Origin: Undaria pinnatifida
Lineage: Eukaryota; Sar; Phaeophyceae; Laminariales; Alariaceae
Direction: 5' to 3'
Assembly (NCBI GenBank): GCA_012845835.1
Contig: JABAKD010000020.1
Coordinates: forward strand, 14,312,268-14,376,267
Length of the DNA: 64,000 nt
The stretch's first letter is position 1. Every line of letters begins with the position of its first letter. The notes beneath the pieces were generated by a model. The model ran no database searches. It was not told where the DNA came from and worked only from the letters and a program-made list of their open reading frames with translations. The translations under genes and the position numbers were made by a program. This document shows, in pieces, positions 20,065 to 30,993 of this stretch.

Positions 20065-20585
20065 TCAGCATCCGGCCCAACGACAACAGCACATGATGTA
20101 TCCAAGTTGCAAACACGCAAGAGTACCGGCTGCCTGCCAAGTGGTGCGCTGCGTAACTGCTGTGCGCTTCGAGGCGACGAAGGAGTTGAGCGCTTGGTCG
20201 CTCCTCCTGTCAACTGTCCAACTCGTCAACGTTCCCTGCCCCGCTCCGACAGTCATTTCGGCCTGCGGCCTGCCAGGCTGGCTGCCGGCTGCCGCTTGTG
20301 CTTGTGCTGCTGCTGACGTTGACGCTGGCACTGGAGCTGGGGTTGCAGCGGCGGCAGCAGGATGTGAGCTATCACGACCTGGACGTCCGCCCGCAGCAGA
20401 TTCGGACCGATCTTGGGCAGGATCACCACTTCCTTGTTGCTGGGACGCCCTGTTGGGTAGACATTGGCCACTCCGAAGGCAGTAGGTGACATGTAAAAGG
20501 TGTTACGTCCGTGTCCGCGAGAGGTGGTACCTAGCGAGCTGGCGTCTGATGTGTGTCTCCGGGTCTCCCCGCAAAGTACACGCAC
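20065..20585 (-). pseudogene. Unrecognised coding remnant with Gln/Ala-rich tail
   Basis: From 20585 the frame reads TSRGHGRNTFYMSPTAFGVA, NVYPTGRPSNKEVVILPKIG and RADVQVVIAHILLPPL. This looks like real protein. It then falls into CAG-type codons (Gln or Ala depending on frame). A frame change there would continue into an Ala-rich segment to 20065. The product is unknown. Confidence 0.3.
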
Positions 20586-20869
20586 AACAAATATTTAACC
20601 CCGGCCCCATACTTTTTGTAGTTCCAGTCTAACGACGTAATTGTTTGACGCGATGATCGCCGAAAACGTCCCTTGAAGGCCTCTTGCGCCGTCAGGCATC
20701 GAGCCTTACTGTATGAAGGCTCGTGTAAGGCTCGAAACAGCCCTCAAGGCACGCCATTTCCAGAAAGGGGCTTTGAGGCAATTTTTAAGGCAAGCCTTAA
20801 ATAAAGACCAGGGCCTAGTCCAGGTGTTGGGTTTAGATTCAAAACGCCCCGCTTGTACGAGCCTTCTAA

Positions 20870-21130
20870 ATAAAAAATAATGAACTGAACCACGTACACT
20901 CCATCCGGCTGTGAGATCGAAGACTCCGTCGAAACTCATCTTTGCAAGCTGTGTGTGATACTCCGATCGCGCGTATTCACTGGGGGTGTATCCTCACGAA
21001 GGATATAGTTCAGCGACTCCCCTTAGAACTACAGCGTAGCTTGTGCCGGGGTTAACAGGGTGATTTCAAATCAATCTGCGCGCGGAAATGTTGAAGCCCG
21101 TTTTTGAGGGGGATGGAATCTGAGAGCTGT
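20870..21130 (+). repeat. Repeat family E, copy 4
   Basis: CACTCCATCCGGCTGTGAGA, AACTCATCTTTGCAAGCTGT, AGGATATAGTTCAGCGACTC and TTTTTGAGGGGGATGGAATC align with family E through its whole core. Flanking G-rich sequence at 21190-21540 belongs to family F. Confidence 0.7.
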
Positions 21131-21189
21131 GGAATGCACCAGTTTATTATGTACCTGGTATATATCATGTAGTTACTTAGTTTTAGTAT

Positions 21190-21540
21190 GACCGATGATG
21201 GTGAGGGGAGGGGGGCAGGTGTAGGCGGGACAGGTCGCATAAATGAATAGGAGCGTGCTGCTTGCGTAGTGCTAGTAGGTGATGGCGAGGGGCGGCGTGG
21301 AATGGGGGTGGGGGCTAATTGGAATTTAAAGACCATGTAAATGAACTGGAGCTACTGCACGGGGGGCTCGAAAGGTAAAAAGATGATATCACCTGTCGGA
21401 TAGTGTTTTAATTTTGGCGGATTGTGTGTTTTGGTGGGGCGGGGGTGGAGGGACGAAGGAGAGGGGGGGGGGGGGGGGGGTAGTAGGCGGGGGGGGGGGC
21501 GGGGGGGGGGGGGGGGTAACGGAGGCAGAGGGGAGCTAAA
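21190..21540 (+). repeat. G-run repeat family F, copy
   Basis: GTCGGATAGTGTTTTAATTT, GGTGGGGCGGGGGTGGAGGG and long G-runs (21460-21516) resemble the tandem units at 45.8-46.6 kb ('GTGTTTATTAATGTGGCGGA', 'TTTGGTGGGGCGTTTG'). The runs make the minus strand Pro-rich in every frame, so no gene is called. Confidence 0.5.
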
Positions 21541-21699
21541 TATGCTACCTTCATGCTGAATGCAGATGCTCAATATCTCAAAAGAAAGGTTATGAGGTGG
21601 ATGGGAGCAAACTGTTGTACGTCGAGTTGTTTTCACGTTAATGTTATTAGCATTTTCGTGTTTTTTTTTTTCGTACATTAAGATGAATACTACCAATGA

Positions 21700-21960
21700 T
21701 ACTTAAAATATGCTGTTGTTGCGTTATTTTTGTGTATGTACGCTGTGTGCGTTACTTTTGTGTATGTACGCTGTGTGTGTTGTGTGTTGTCCTTACACAA
21801 AACCGTTATTCCTGCCCAACGACATCGGTACACCCAAAATCCGTTCTGATTCATCCTAGAAATATACAAATTCTGAGCGATCTTAACGTGGCAGAAATAC
21901 CACCGCTCGCTGCGGTAAGCGCTTTCACCCGACCACACATATATATATATATATATATTC
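21700..21960. repeat. Tandem GT-rich direct repeats, LINE-B 3'-end relic and (AT)n
   Basis: TTACTTTTGTGTATGTACGC occurs twice in tandem. A diverged LINE-B 3' terminus follows (AAAACCGTTATTCCTGCCCA, CTGATTCATCCTAGAAATA; compare 35.75 and 40.32 kb). An (AT)n run lies at 21939-21958, followed by GGGATAGGGTTAGGGT, a very short telomere-like word. Confidence 0.5.
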
Positions 21961-22170
21961 AAAGGGATAGGGTTAGGGTCGGGTACGGGTCCGTACCTCA
22001 GCAAGCGCTGCGTCTCTAGTCTGACGCGGTTGGATACAAGCATACCTACCACGGTATCTTGAAATCGCGAGATAGCACACCCCCCTTGGACGAATGTCGG
22101 GGCTGATGTTCTCGAGAACGGGGAGAGAGTGCAAGGTTGCTAAACGCCTATTAATAGCGTCCAAGGCAAT

Positions 22171-22428
22171 GCTTTGACGAGATTATATTTTCAAAGCCTC
22201 GACATTTTTTGCCGCGTGTGCCCCCCCCCCTTGTTGTGGAGACAATTGGCTCTGAAACGCATTTTTTTGTTCTTGGGCGGGGGGGGGGTTATTTCGCGCT
22301 TTGACGAGATTATATTTTCAAAGCCTCGACAATTTTGCCGCTTGTGCCCCCCCCCTTGTTGTGGAGACAATTGGCTCTGAAACGCATTTTTTGTTCTTGG
22401 GGGGGGGGGGGTTATTTCGCTCTTTCTG
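22171..22428. repeat. 127-bp direct tandem duplication
   Basis: Two copies start GCTTTGACGAGATTATATTT (22171 and 22298) and run through GTGGAGACAATTGGCTCTGA to a G-run. They differ mainly in homopolymer lengths. Confidence 0.8.
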
Positions 22429-23309
22429 TGCACTGCCGTAGTATTTTCATTGATGAGTTTTTTCGAACTATGTGCGAGGCTGTTACGTCTACGGACTGGT
22501 TAACGATGCGATGCGACTGCACTGCTGTATTGCTGTTGATAGTAACAGTAGTACACCAAGGCTACGGTGTTGTAGTATCATGCTCTAGTAGTATCATACC
22601 CCCATTTTCTTTACCGTTTCCAGCACCCACGCGGGTGGCGTCTTACATCACCGAAAAAAAGAGACTGTTGGCGATTGTTTTGGCCCAGCGTAGCTTACCA
22701 ATCCTTCGCGAATTCAATCCGTCAACTTGAATCATGACGGAGCTGAAGACCAGCAAAATAGCACGCGAGTAACCACTGAAAATATGTCGGCCAAAATTCT
22801 CCCCCTTCCGCAGCCTTGGCCAACAACGCAACTCAACACGCGGAGAAAAAGGGGACACACGGACACACAACAAGCTTTCGGCAAGGGGGCGGGGGTTCGT
22901 CAAGGGGGCGGGGGGGGGGGGGGGGGGGCTCCTGAAAGGAGCAGAAAGACGTCCAAGAATATATACTGCACGGGGAAGAAGCCTGGCAAGAGGAGGAAGC
23001 GAGAGAAAGCCCGTGCACTCCACGCAAAATAGGTAAAGGAAGCCCGGCGTAGCATCAAACACAAAAGGGGAAAGGGGGACGGGGCTGGCAACGAAGAGAG
23101 CAATAATTTGTTGTTTTTCTTCGGAAAGCACCCACTGAGAGTTTTTCGATTTACAGTTAAACGAAAAGGGAAATGGTCAAAGGGGGGTTTCTGCCCGAGT
23201 TTTTGGGTCATTTGGAGGTACATAGAGAAACAGCCGCGGAAGGCCCCAGACGGCCTAAATTCAATTCTGACGCGCTGCCCTGACGCCCGCAGCCCATGCC
23301 GAGCACGCA
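22429..23309. other. Noncoding with G-run, no gene
   Basis: A G-run at 22908-22928 makes Pro/Gly frames on both strands. No domain is recognised. Confidence 0.4.
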
Positions 23310-24552
23310 CACCGAGGTATAGATTTTTTCATGCACACCAATGTGCGCATATAAGTCATGCGCACTTACCTACCTCACTCTCGCACTCGTGTGCGAGTTT
23401 GCCTTGTTATGCGGTCTGCCAAAGGAAAAGGGTGAAAAGGTGACCGCTTGGGGGCGAAAGAAATATATACACCCTTAGCGGCCCTTATCGGTGTGCGTAT
23501 CCCATGCACCTCTACCCGAAGTACTGAATTTTATATGTACACACCCTGATCCCACCCCGTATGATATTCGGGCTAGGTTAGGGTTTAGGCTTCTTCTGGT
23601 CGGGTTGGGACCTGGTACCAGGTATATGAAACACTGACAGCAGTCTCGAGGCTCTGTCTCTGTGCTTAGAATTGCAGAGGTGGCACCGAAGTATCTGTTA
23701 AGATCACTTGTGAAGAAGGAAGAATATAGTTTGAAGGTGACGCTTATGTGGCCAAAATATGGAGACGAAGGAGAATGACAGAGGTGGGCGGTGTCTTCTC
23801 TCGTTGCCACGCACAACGCCCATGCTCCGAGCACATGTACTCTACGGGCGGCTGTGGTAGCCGACCGTCCGACCTATAGCGATAATCTGTAACGTTCCCT
23901 AAAATATTGTTGGATATTTATGGTGGTAAGGTTATCTTACGAGACGCATTCAACGTCCCGAGAGCCCGAGAGATATGTTGGATACAGTGCGTCGGCGAGA
24001 AGGAACAGACTTGATCTCGCCGCGTATTATATTTCCCCGTATTCATCTACATCGAGATACTTCACTCGTGCAGAGTGACTGCACATCAACAAAGACATGG
24101 ATCCCGATATCCACATGTGGCTCCTAACATCCACAATCCAAAAGTAATCAGTAAACTGCTGCTACTGCTGTAGCACTGCATTAAATAGGGGTGCATTCAT
24201 TGAACAAAATTAACTACAACAATGGTAGTGTACCGATATACCTGGTACCAGGTCCCAACCCGACCAGAAGAAGCCTAAACCCTAACCTAGCCCGCATATC
24301 GTAGGGGATGGGATCAGGTTGTGTACATATCAAATTCAGTACTTTGGGTAGGGGTGCATAGGTTATGTACACCGATAAGGGCCGCTAAGGGTGTATATAT
24401 ATGTGTGTATATATATATATATATATGTTTTCGCCCTGAAGCGGTCACCTTTGCACCCTGTTATTTTGGCAGACCGCGCAACAAGTCGACCTTGCGCACG
24501 AGTGCGAGAGTAAGATAGATGAGTGTGCATGATTTATATGCCCACCTCGGTG
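23310..24552. mobile_element. Family H element with ~315-bp inverted repeats
   Basis: The left arm (23310-23626) and right arm (24237-24552) are inverted copies. CACCGAGGT sits at both outer ends and TATACCTGGTACCAGGTCCC at both inner ends. In between are CCTAAACCCTAACCTAG, the ATCCCA..GTACA block, a CCTTAGCGGCCCTTATCGG block and CTCGCACTCGTG. The 610-bp centre has no recognisable ORF. This suits a non-autonomous inverted-repeat DNA transposon or foldback element. Single arms also lie at 1.05-1.6 and 3.3-3.65 kb. The right arm contains a (TA)n expansion at 24393-24427. Confidence 0.65.
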
Positions 24553-24591
24553 CCTAACCCTAGCCGTATCCCATACGAAATAGTACCGGTC

Positions 24592-24648
24592 AGCTAAAGC
24601 TTTATTTTTCCCCATCCGCCGGAGGATGAAAAAAAAAAAAAAAAAAAA
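24592..24648 (+). mobile_element. Tiny poly(A)-tailed insertion with 11-bp target-site duplication
   Basis: A 37-nt body (AGCTAAAGCTTTATTTTTCC continuing to GGAGGATG) plus A20 is flanked by TAGTACCGGTC at 24581-24591 and 24649-24659. A perfect direct duplication plus poly(A) is the signature of target-primed reverse transcription. The body recurs at 12-71. It is probably the extreme 3' end of a longer RNA. Confidence 0.85.
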
Positions 24649-24819
24649 TAGTACCGGTCGGAGTGCCCCCAAATGACGCCACTGGGGTGAAACGGTCGAA
24701 AAAACACAATAATGTGTATCACTGGCGTCGGGGCAGCAACCCACGCACCCCCACTGCGTCCCGAATGCAAACACTAGAGGGTCACGAGTTAGGAGCATCA
24801 CCCCTTGGTCAGTCCTCTA

Positions 24820-27065
24820 CTTCCAGTAATCTACGACAGCGGTGTCTATACCACCATCATGGCCTCGATGACCCCTAGCGGTACCCAACAGGAAACAGAA
24901 AAGACCAAGTACAAGGGACATTAACAAAGGGATAGGAAAGGGACGCAAAGGATGAAACGGAAAACCCTGTTCAGCAAGAGCCAGCTTACCGTGCGGGTAG
25001 TACCGCAGTATCGGCAAGAGCCAGCTCACCGTATGGGTAGTACCGCAGTGTCGGCCGCCACTGCTGCCCAACTGAGGGTAGATGGAGCAGGAAATCCAAA
25101 GGTAGCGGCAGTACATACACACTTTGTACCTACTATTACTAGTCGGCTGCTGCTCTACTACCCTGCCTTCCGTCTCCTTGCGTCCTTCAACCGCGGTTTC
25201 CTTACTCCCCTCCCCCCCCCCTTCGGATTTGGGCGCCATGCACCCGGGCTGCGCGGCGCTCCGAGTTTGTTATTTCCTCTACTGTACGGGCCACCTGGCC
25301 ATGAACCGTTTGGCTGCTTCTAGGACCCTCGGGTACCACTTGTCCGCCTTGCTGTTTGGACCCACAGGACGGTTCCAATTCCAAACTGCCTTGGCGAATG
25401 TTCCATGAATGCTTTGGTGGATCGAAAAAGGGCAAGGTATTCCCTCAAAGGTCTGAGCCAGTTGTTCGGCGGCCCACCTGATCCCGGGTTGTTGCCACCG
25501 ACTACCTGCACAAACATTATCAGAACGGGTAATCGCCCCCTGGTATGTCGAACCATTGCCCCAGCGGAGAGGAGCCGCCGTTGCGAGTAGTCATTTCGAT
25601 GCTCTCGCATTTCGTCTTCGTAGGGCCTTGGCGTACAACAGGAGGTTGGTGTTGTCCGCACGACCTTGCAAGCCAACGACTCGCCGGAGGGCTTCGAGGT
25701 GCACCTTTCGGAGCTAGTCATAAGTGAACCGTGTTAAGGGTGCACGTCTTACACCCGCTCAACAGGGTCTCAACCACCTCTGCCTGCAGCATGCGGACCT
25801 CCAGGCGAAGCGGGGCGGTCATCGTGTGGTATAGCTCTGGGCCGAACCGCTTGTAGCATTCCCTCATGAGTCGGACCCGTCGCTCGATCTCAACCATGAG
25901 GTACGCGTCCTCGTGGATAACGCCGCCGAGATTTAGAAACTGCGTGGTCCGTTTGTTGTTTGTGCCTCTGTCCTGCTGCTTCGATGTCGAACAGTAGAGC
26001 CCAGGATGCAAGGTAGAGCCCGGGATGCAAAGTCCTGTGTTGCAGCAGCATGGCCTCCGTCTCCTATTCCGAAACCACGAGGCCTTCTGCTTTGAAAACC
26101 ATCACAATAACTGCCATCATGTCATCAAGCCCCTCTGCTGACCTTGAGCCAATGCATGCGTCGTTGGCGTAAAAAATCATGCTCCACACAGCCCTCCGCA
26201 CGCATGCCAGTGGTTCTTCGTCTCTGCCAGCACTATCGTCATCGAGGCGGACTAGGTTCGGCACGATGCCTTCGTCCTCGCTAAAGCGAACGAGGACAAC
26301 GTGTATCGCAGCGGTGAAGATGTGTGTTGAACAGCGACGGCCGTAGCACGTGACTCGGCGAAGCTCCTGCGTATCATTAAACGATTCCGAGGAGTGTTCA
26401 GCGATGTCCGTACGTCCGTACGCGTGCGAGCCCTTGAGCCGTCGTGGAGCTGGCGAATTTTTGCATGTATATTGGCTGGTACACCGAGGCGTGGGAGCAC
26501 TTTCTGGGTCGACAGATTCATCCGCTTTCTGCAGGTCGACGAAGGGCATGTACAAGAAAGTATGCTTTGCTCTCGTGCAAGTTCTTGCAGTCGGCTCACG
26601 ACGAACAGTCTTTCCACCGTCAATCGAGCGGAAGGAAGCCGCACTGTTCATCGGGGAGAATTCCCCCTTTTTCGCAGGCACTCGTAGTTGCTACGGCTGG
26701 ACGCGACGATCTTCAACAGCCTGCACGGGCAACAGATGAAAACCCTCTGTAATTGCTGGGGGACATCTCCCGTTTCCCAATCATGGACAAGAATGCTGTT
26801 GAAGCAACATGTGAATTCGGGGTTGTCGAGTTCTAGCAATTCGACCGGCAGAGAGTGTGGCCCTGCCCTGCCTTCGTCCAATTCGGCATACTCCGGTTTG
26901 TCCCCGCCATTTCGTTGACAGTGGGTTCATCTTGAAGCGATTGTGCGAGTGGTCGTTTGGGGAAGTAGTTTGAAGTTAGGTAGGCAGCAGTGGACCATGT
27001 TCCATACGAAGCGAGAAGCAGTGCCAAGTTCCGAGAATTCTGTCGCCGAAAGGATGACCGCAATC
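24820..27065 (-). pseudogene. Degenerate LINE-B retrotransposon (reverse transcriptase remnant)
   Basis: Minus-strand patches follow LINE order. There is LPVELLELDNPEF with a following WETGDVPQQ (N-terminal RT), LLKIVASSRSNYE, then FLYMPFVDLQKADESVD (motif A with YDSVD changed to DESVD). [17 protein letters not shown] and MIFYANDACIGSRSAEG follow (motif C, normally YADD, here YAND). Then come [40 protein letters not shown] and a C-terminal tail with ETAVEGRKETEGRV. Frameshifts and catalytic changes make it dead. It is clearly related to the copy at 41.4-42.8 kb. Confidence 0.8.
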
Positions 27066-27389
27066 TGAGGGAAATCTGAATTCTGATGAGTCGAGATGTG
27101 TTCTCTCTAGTTCAAATCGACCAAGTTCCACTTACTATTAAATAATACTCATAGTGTATTTTAGATCCCGGAACGAGAGAACATCAACCGGCGCGCTTCT
27201 CGGAATGAGTCCATTTGTAATGTACCGGTCCTGGGTACCTGTTCCCTTTCCCCCTGCGTTCCTTTTTCTTCCGTCTGCGTTTTTTCATCTTGCTTCTTTT
27301 TTTCCTTTCTTCCTTTTCGTCGTCTGGTGTGATGGCTTGCATATTGTTCCGCCCCGTTGCACTCGGCATTGCATGGCCCAATCACTTGT
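27066..27389. other. No gene; pyrimidine-rich tract
   Basis: A pyrimidine-rich stretch lies at 27240-27320 and is probably associated with the LINE 3'-end relic. Nothing coding is recognised. Confidence 0.35.
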
Positions 27390-27500
27390 CTGTGTGTGCT
27401 GTTTTCACATTAAACCGTTCTTTCCACCCAACGGCGTCAGTACGCGTAGTGTTGGTGCTGATTCTTCATCGTGGAGAGATACAAATTCTGTGTCCACAGA
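27390..27500. repeat. Diverged LINE-B 3'-end fragment
   Basis: GTTTTCACATTAAACCGTTC, a TTCCACCCAACGGCGTCAGT stretch, GCTGATTCTTCATCGTGGAG and ACAAATTCTGTG align with the LINE-B terminus at 35.75-35.83 kb. It is bordered on the left by pyrimidine-rich sequence. Confidence 0.5.
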
Positions 27501-27729
27501 CTACTGTGAATAGATTAAACGAAACAGTCGCAAGTGTTCGCTATCAGTGGAGGATACTTTAGTAGATTCTGGAACAGAATGATAAATATCAGCTGTCGGC
27601 TGAAGGATTGAAGAGTGGAAATTCTAGGATAGATGATGATAAGAAAGATTGTAGCTCCGAGGAGACAATCAAACGAAACGTCGGTAAGCCTGAGCGGTTC
27701 AGGCAGGTCGTGCTTGTTTTCGGGGAGAG

Positions 27730-28014
27730 ATGGCAGAAGAAGAGCAGTGGTGGAACAGCATGGTAGCAGCTGAACTAGGGGTTGTGGAAAAGCAGCAGCA
27801 GGAATCACCGCCGCCGGCCTGGCCTAACGAAGACGACGGTGCCGATGGAGAAAAGCCGATATCGTCGCTGCCGAGGGAAGATTTATCGGGTACACATCTG
27901 ACTTTGTCGTGTCGGGCCGTCATTGACAGTATGCACCGTCAGGCCGGCGATGCTCAACGTGGGCGGATGTTGGAGACGGTGGATGCTCGTGGGGGTGGAG
28001 AACATGAGCGGTAG
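27730..28014 (+). CDS. Possible N-terminal ORF of LINE-A
   Basis: The frame begins MAEEEQWWNSMVAAELGVVE and continues through ESPPPAWPNEDDGADGEKPI to a stop. It lies just upstream of the endonuclease and would suit a LINE 5' ORF, but I see no zinc knuckle or coiled coil. The ATG follows GGGGAGAG. Confidence 0.35.
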   Translation: MAEEEQWWNSMVAAELGVVEKQQQESPPPAWPNEDDGADGEKPISSLPREDLSGTHLTLSCRAVIDSMHRQAGDAQRGRMLETVDARGGGEHER

Positions 28015-28289
28015 GAGACGGATTGGGAGAGTAGGAGATCTGGTGGTGGATGGGTGTTCGGCTTCTTCGCGGGGCCTGGGGAGGAGCATGGGGGTTGAAG
28101 AAGACGCTGCCCGCTCCAAGAGCGTCTACGCGAGAAAGAGGAGATCATCGCCTATTGCAAGAGCACGTGCTCAAGAAGGCACGTATTGCTTTCATAATGT
28201 TTTTTTCTTGTATATTCGGAGTTTGGTTCGATCTTGGTTGGGTATTGTGGTTGGTGTTATGGGGTAACGTGCGTCGAGGCTAGATATGG

Positions 28290-29333
28290 GGAACTCGTCG
28301 TGGGTACGGACAACGTTCGCACACTTGCTTTCAAGGTCACGAACGACATAGGCCACGCCGAGGTGATACTGAAGACTTGCGAGGACGCAGGTTGTGATAT
28401 TATAGGATTGCAGGAGGTGAGGCGCAATGGACAAATGCTTTCACGGCGGCGGGGTATGTTGTGTTTTGCTCAGGAGCAGACGCAGAAAAGTACGAAAAGA
28501 AGGGGAACCACGAGGTAGGCTTAGCTGTTAGAGAGTCTATCGTGGCGGGGATGGATAAGGGCAACGTCGCGGTTGAGTGCATCAGTGCTAGATTGATGAA
28601 GGTTCGCATCCAACTCAAAGGGAAATCTAACGGTGTGTCTTTCATTGCAAACTATGCTCCCACTCACGACAAGAGCACTAGCGAACAGGATTACTTTTGG
28701 AGTTCACTTGACGAGGTGGTCAAGGGGGTACCCAGTAGGGACCACCTCATTGTCCTGCTGGACGCAAATGCTCGTACAGGCATGAAAGGGATCGGGTGGA
28801 CCGATAGCAAGGTATTGGGTGATTACGGACGTGACGAGCTGAACGACAACGGAGAGCGACTAATGGCTCACGCAACTGATGACAAACTCGCCCTCCTCAA
28901 CACGTACTATGCTGCACCTGCTCGTGGTATATCGTACACGTTCCAGAGCCCTAACCGAGGAAAGGCCCAGTACAGGCTTGACTACATACTGACACGGCAA
29001 GTGGATAGACGATTGGTACGTAATGTCACTGTGTGGACCCCACCCAGGGAGAACGCTGGGTCGGACCACAACCTCGTAATCGGAAATATTCGCCTTTTGG
29101 GCCGCATCGCACCAAATCGTGTAAATAGAATTATCAAAAACCGGCGAGCTATTGATCTACCAAGATTAATGGCGGGCCCGCAGCTCCGGATGAATTTGCA
29201 AAACGTGATAACAGCCAAGCTTGCCTCTCCGACACCGGGTACTAATGCCGGAAGCGTTGATGACATCACCTCACTACTGACCGAGACGCTACTGTCGAAT
29301 GCGGCCGACATAGAGCCCCCTATTCGGCGCTAA
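28290..29333 (+). pseudogene. LINE-A apurinic-type endonuclease domain
   Basis: GTDNVRTLAFKVTNDIGHAE and GCDIIGLQEVRRNGQ give the N-terminal Asn and the LQE metal-ligand Glu. After a frameshift near 28450, VVFCSGADAEKYEKKGNHEV continues. Further on are FIANYAPTHDKS, IVLLDANARTGM (catalytic Asp-x-Asn), YRLDYIL and AGSDHNLV (Ser-Asp-His). This is the EEP/APE fold that nicks target DNA for target-primed reverse transcription. The ORF stops at 29333 shortly after the domain, where related LINEs continue. Confidence 0.85.
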
Positions 29334-29706
29334 CAAGTACCGAGGGGCTGGTGTGCGACCGAGGCGACGAAAGCGGAGTTGAACGCACGATGGCAGGATA
29401 GGGAAGACGCGAGGAAACGGGTCTGTTCTGCTCTAAACGATCGTGGTGTACGTTAAGCCTTGAAGGCGACCACCAAACAGCTAAAACGCACGCGAGCGGA
29501 AGCTGTTCGGAGGTTCTTCGAAGCTTACGTTAGCCAACTGGAAGGGCGTATCCGAGAAGGTGATCAATTTGGCTTTTACAAACACCTCAAGGGGATGGAT
29601 GTGGAAAGGAAGACGTTTAACTCGCAGTACATCAAAGACGAGGAAGGCCGATTGCTGCGGGATACTGCCCTCATCCGCGAGCGGTGGGTGAGGTGGTTTC
29701 ACAAAG

Positions 29707-30987
29707 TTGTTGTTGTTGTTGTTGTTCTCACATTAACTCGCATAATCAAGTCCGTGGTCACAGGACAGGCTCCAGTCACTCTGGAGCTGAGGAATACCCC
29801 AGGGAAAACACTCACACAACCCACGGTGTTACACGCATATATCACAGCTGACGCAATTGCCTCACCAGAAACATATAAAAGTGAAATCGGGAGTCAGTCT
29901 ACGATGTGCCAGGTCCAGGCCGGTGCATACGTCTCACTACTCACGCCTGGAGAAACCACATATATATTTCGATTGCCACCCAAGTAAGACTACCACGTAT
30001 ATATTACACGTAGTATCTATCACTACGCATACGCACGACAGGCATAAGTCAATTGGAGAAAGAGAAACAAAGAAAAGAAAAGAAGATAAAGGAAAGGAAA
30101 GAAAAGAGAAGAAGAACAAAACAAGACGAAAAAGGCAAGCAAAGAGAAGAAAAAACCAAGAAAAGCAAGAAAAGACAAGACAAGAAAGCAAGGAAAGAAG
30201 AAGAGAAAAAAAGAAAAAAGAAAAAGAAAAATAATAGAAAGAAAAATGTCATGCTAGCAGACCCTAGGAACTGGCTAAGGATGGCATTGGGTTAACAGAG
30301 GGTATCACGTCCATCATCAATCGCACCTGGGAGAGAACGCAACATGGCGAAGAAGTCAGGGCGGTCTTATGCTATCTTGTGAAGGCCATTAGAAGGCCCA
30401 CAACTTTCAATACGATGATGGCCAAACCCAGACTTCAGTCTCTTGGGCATGACGCTCCACCTTCCGCCCCTCCCCCCTTCCTCCCTTTCCCCCTCCCCCC
30501 TCCGTCCCCCCCTCCCCCCTCCCCCCTCCCCCCCTCCCCCCTCCCCCCCTCCCCCCTCCCCCCCTCCCCCCTCCCCCTTCCCCCCTCCCCCCCTCCCCCC
30601 TCCCCCCCTCCCCCAGTCCCCTCCCCGCCCCCCCCCCTTCCCCCTCCCCCCGGCCGCTTAGAGATGCCAGCGGTGGATGACGCTGCCGCAGCCTTTGTGC
30701 GTCGCTCTGCAGCTTTGCGTCTCTCCGTTTCATGCCAATTCCGCATGAACCACTCGGCTCCCTCCTCTACTCTTCGAAACCATCTGCCAGCCTTCTGAGC
30801 AGCCTTTCGCCATCCTTCGAATTTCATTCCAAAGACCGACATATCCTCCTTCAGTTGATCCATCCAGTCTTTCTCTTGCCCCCCTGAGTAGCCCTTACCC
30901 CCAACAAACTCCCCAAACATCACCCTCTGTGGCAGATGCTCCTCCCCCATGCGTGCCACGAATCCCGCAAACAAAATCCTCCGTTTA
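29707..30987 (-). mobile_element. Reverse-oriented 5'-truncated LINE-A nested in LINE-A
   Basis: ACAAAG occurs at both edges (29701-29706 and 30988-30993). Inside, from left to right: (GTT)n, the reversed LINE-A 3' UTR and purine tract, the ORF end, and a long C-run (30465-30655, the Gly-coding G-rich repeat). Then comes reversed C-terminal coding equivalent to MGEEHLPQRVMFGEFVGGKG, back to RRILFAGF. The host frame reads up to RWVRWFHK before it and resumes VLNTKSPTLDPSIVDELQQG after it. Confidence 0.9.
30465..30655 (-). repeat. (CCCCCCTCC)n minisatellite in the LINE-A Gly-rich end
   Basis: About 190 bp of C-runs separated by T or TC encode Gly/Arg repeats on the LINE sense strand. The equivalent place in the host element (32805-32850) is only about 45 bp, so the array has expanded in this copy. 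Confidence 0.8.
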
Positions 30988-30993
30988 ACAAAG

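Noticed and set aside
21961-21985. Telomere-like GGGTTAGGGT word
   Set aside because: Only about one and a half repeats, in a degenerate context. It is not an interstitial telomere.
28461-29333. Independent host exonuclease/phosphatase gene
   Set aside because: The EEP domain is followed by LINE linker and RT sequence on the same strand and is the LINE-A endonuclease.
30407-30798. Pro-rich or Gly-rich proteins on either strand
   Set aside because: They are explained by the C-run minisatellite inside a LINE-A tail.
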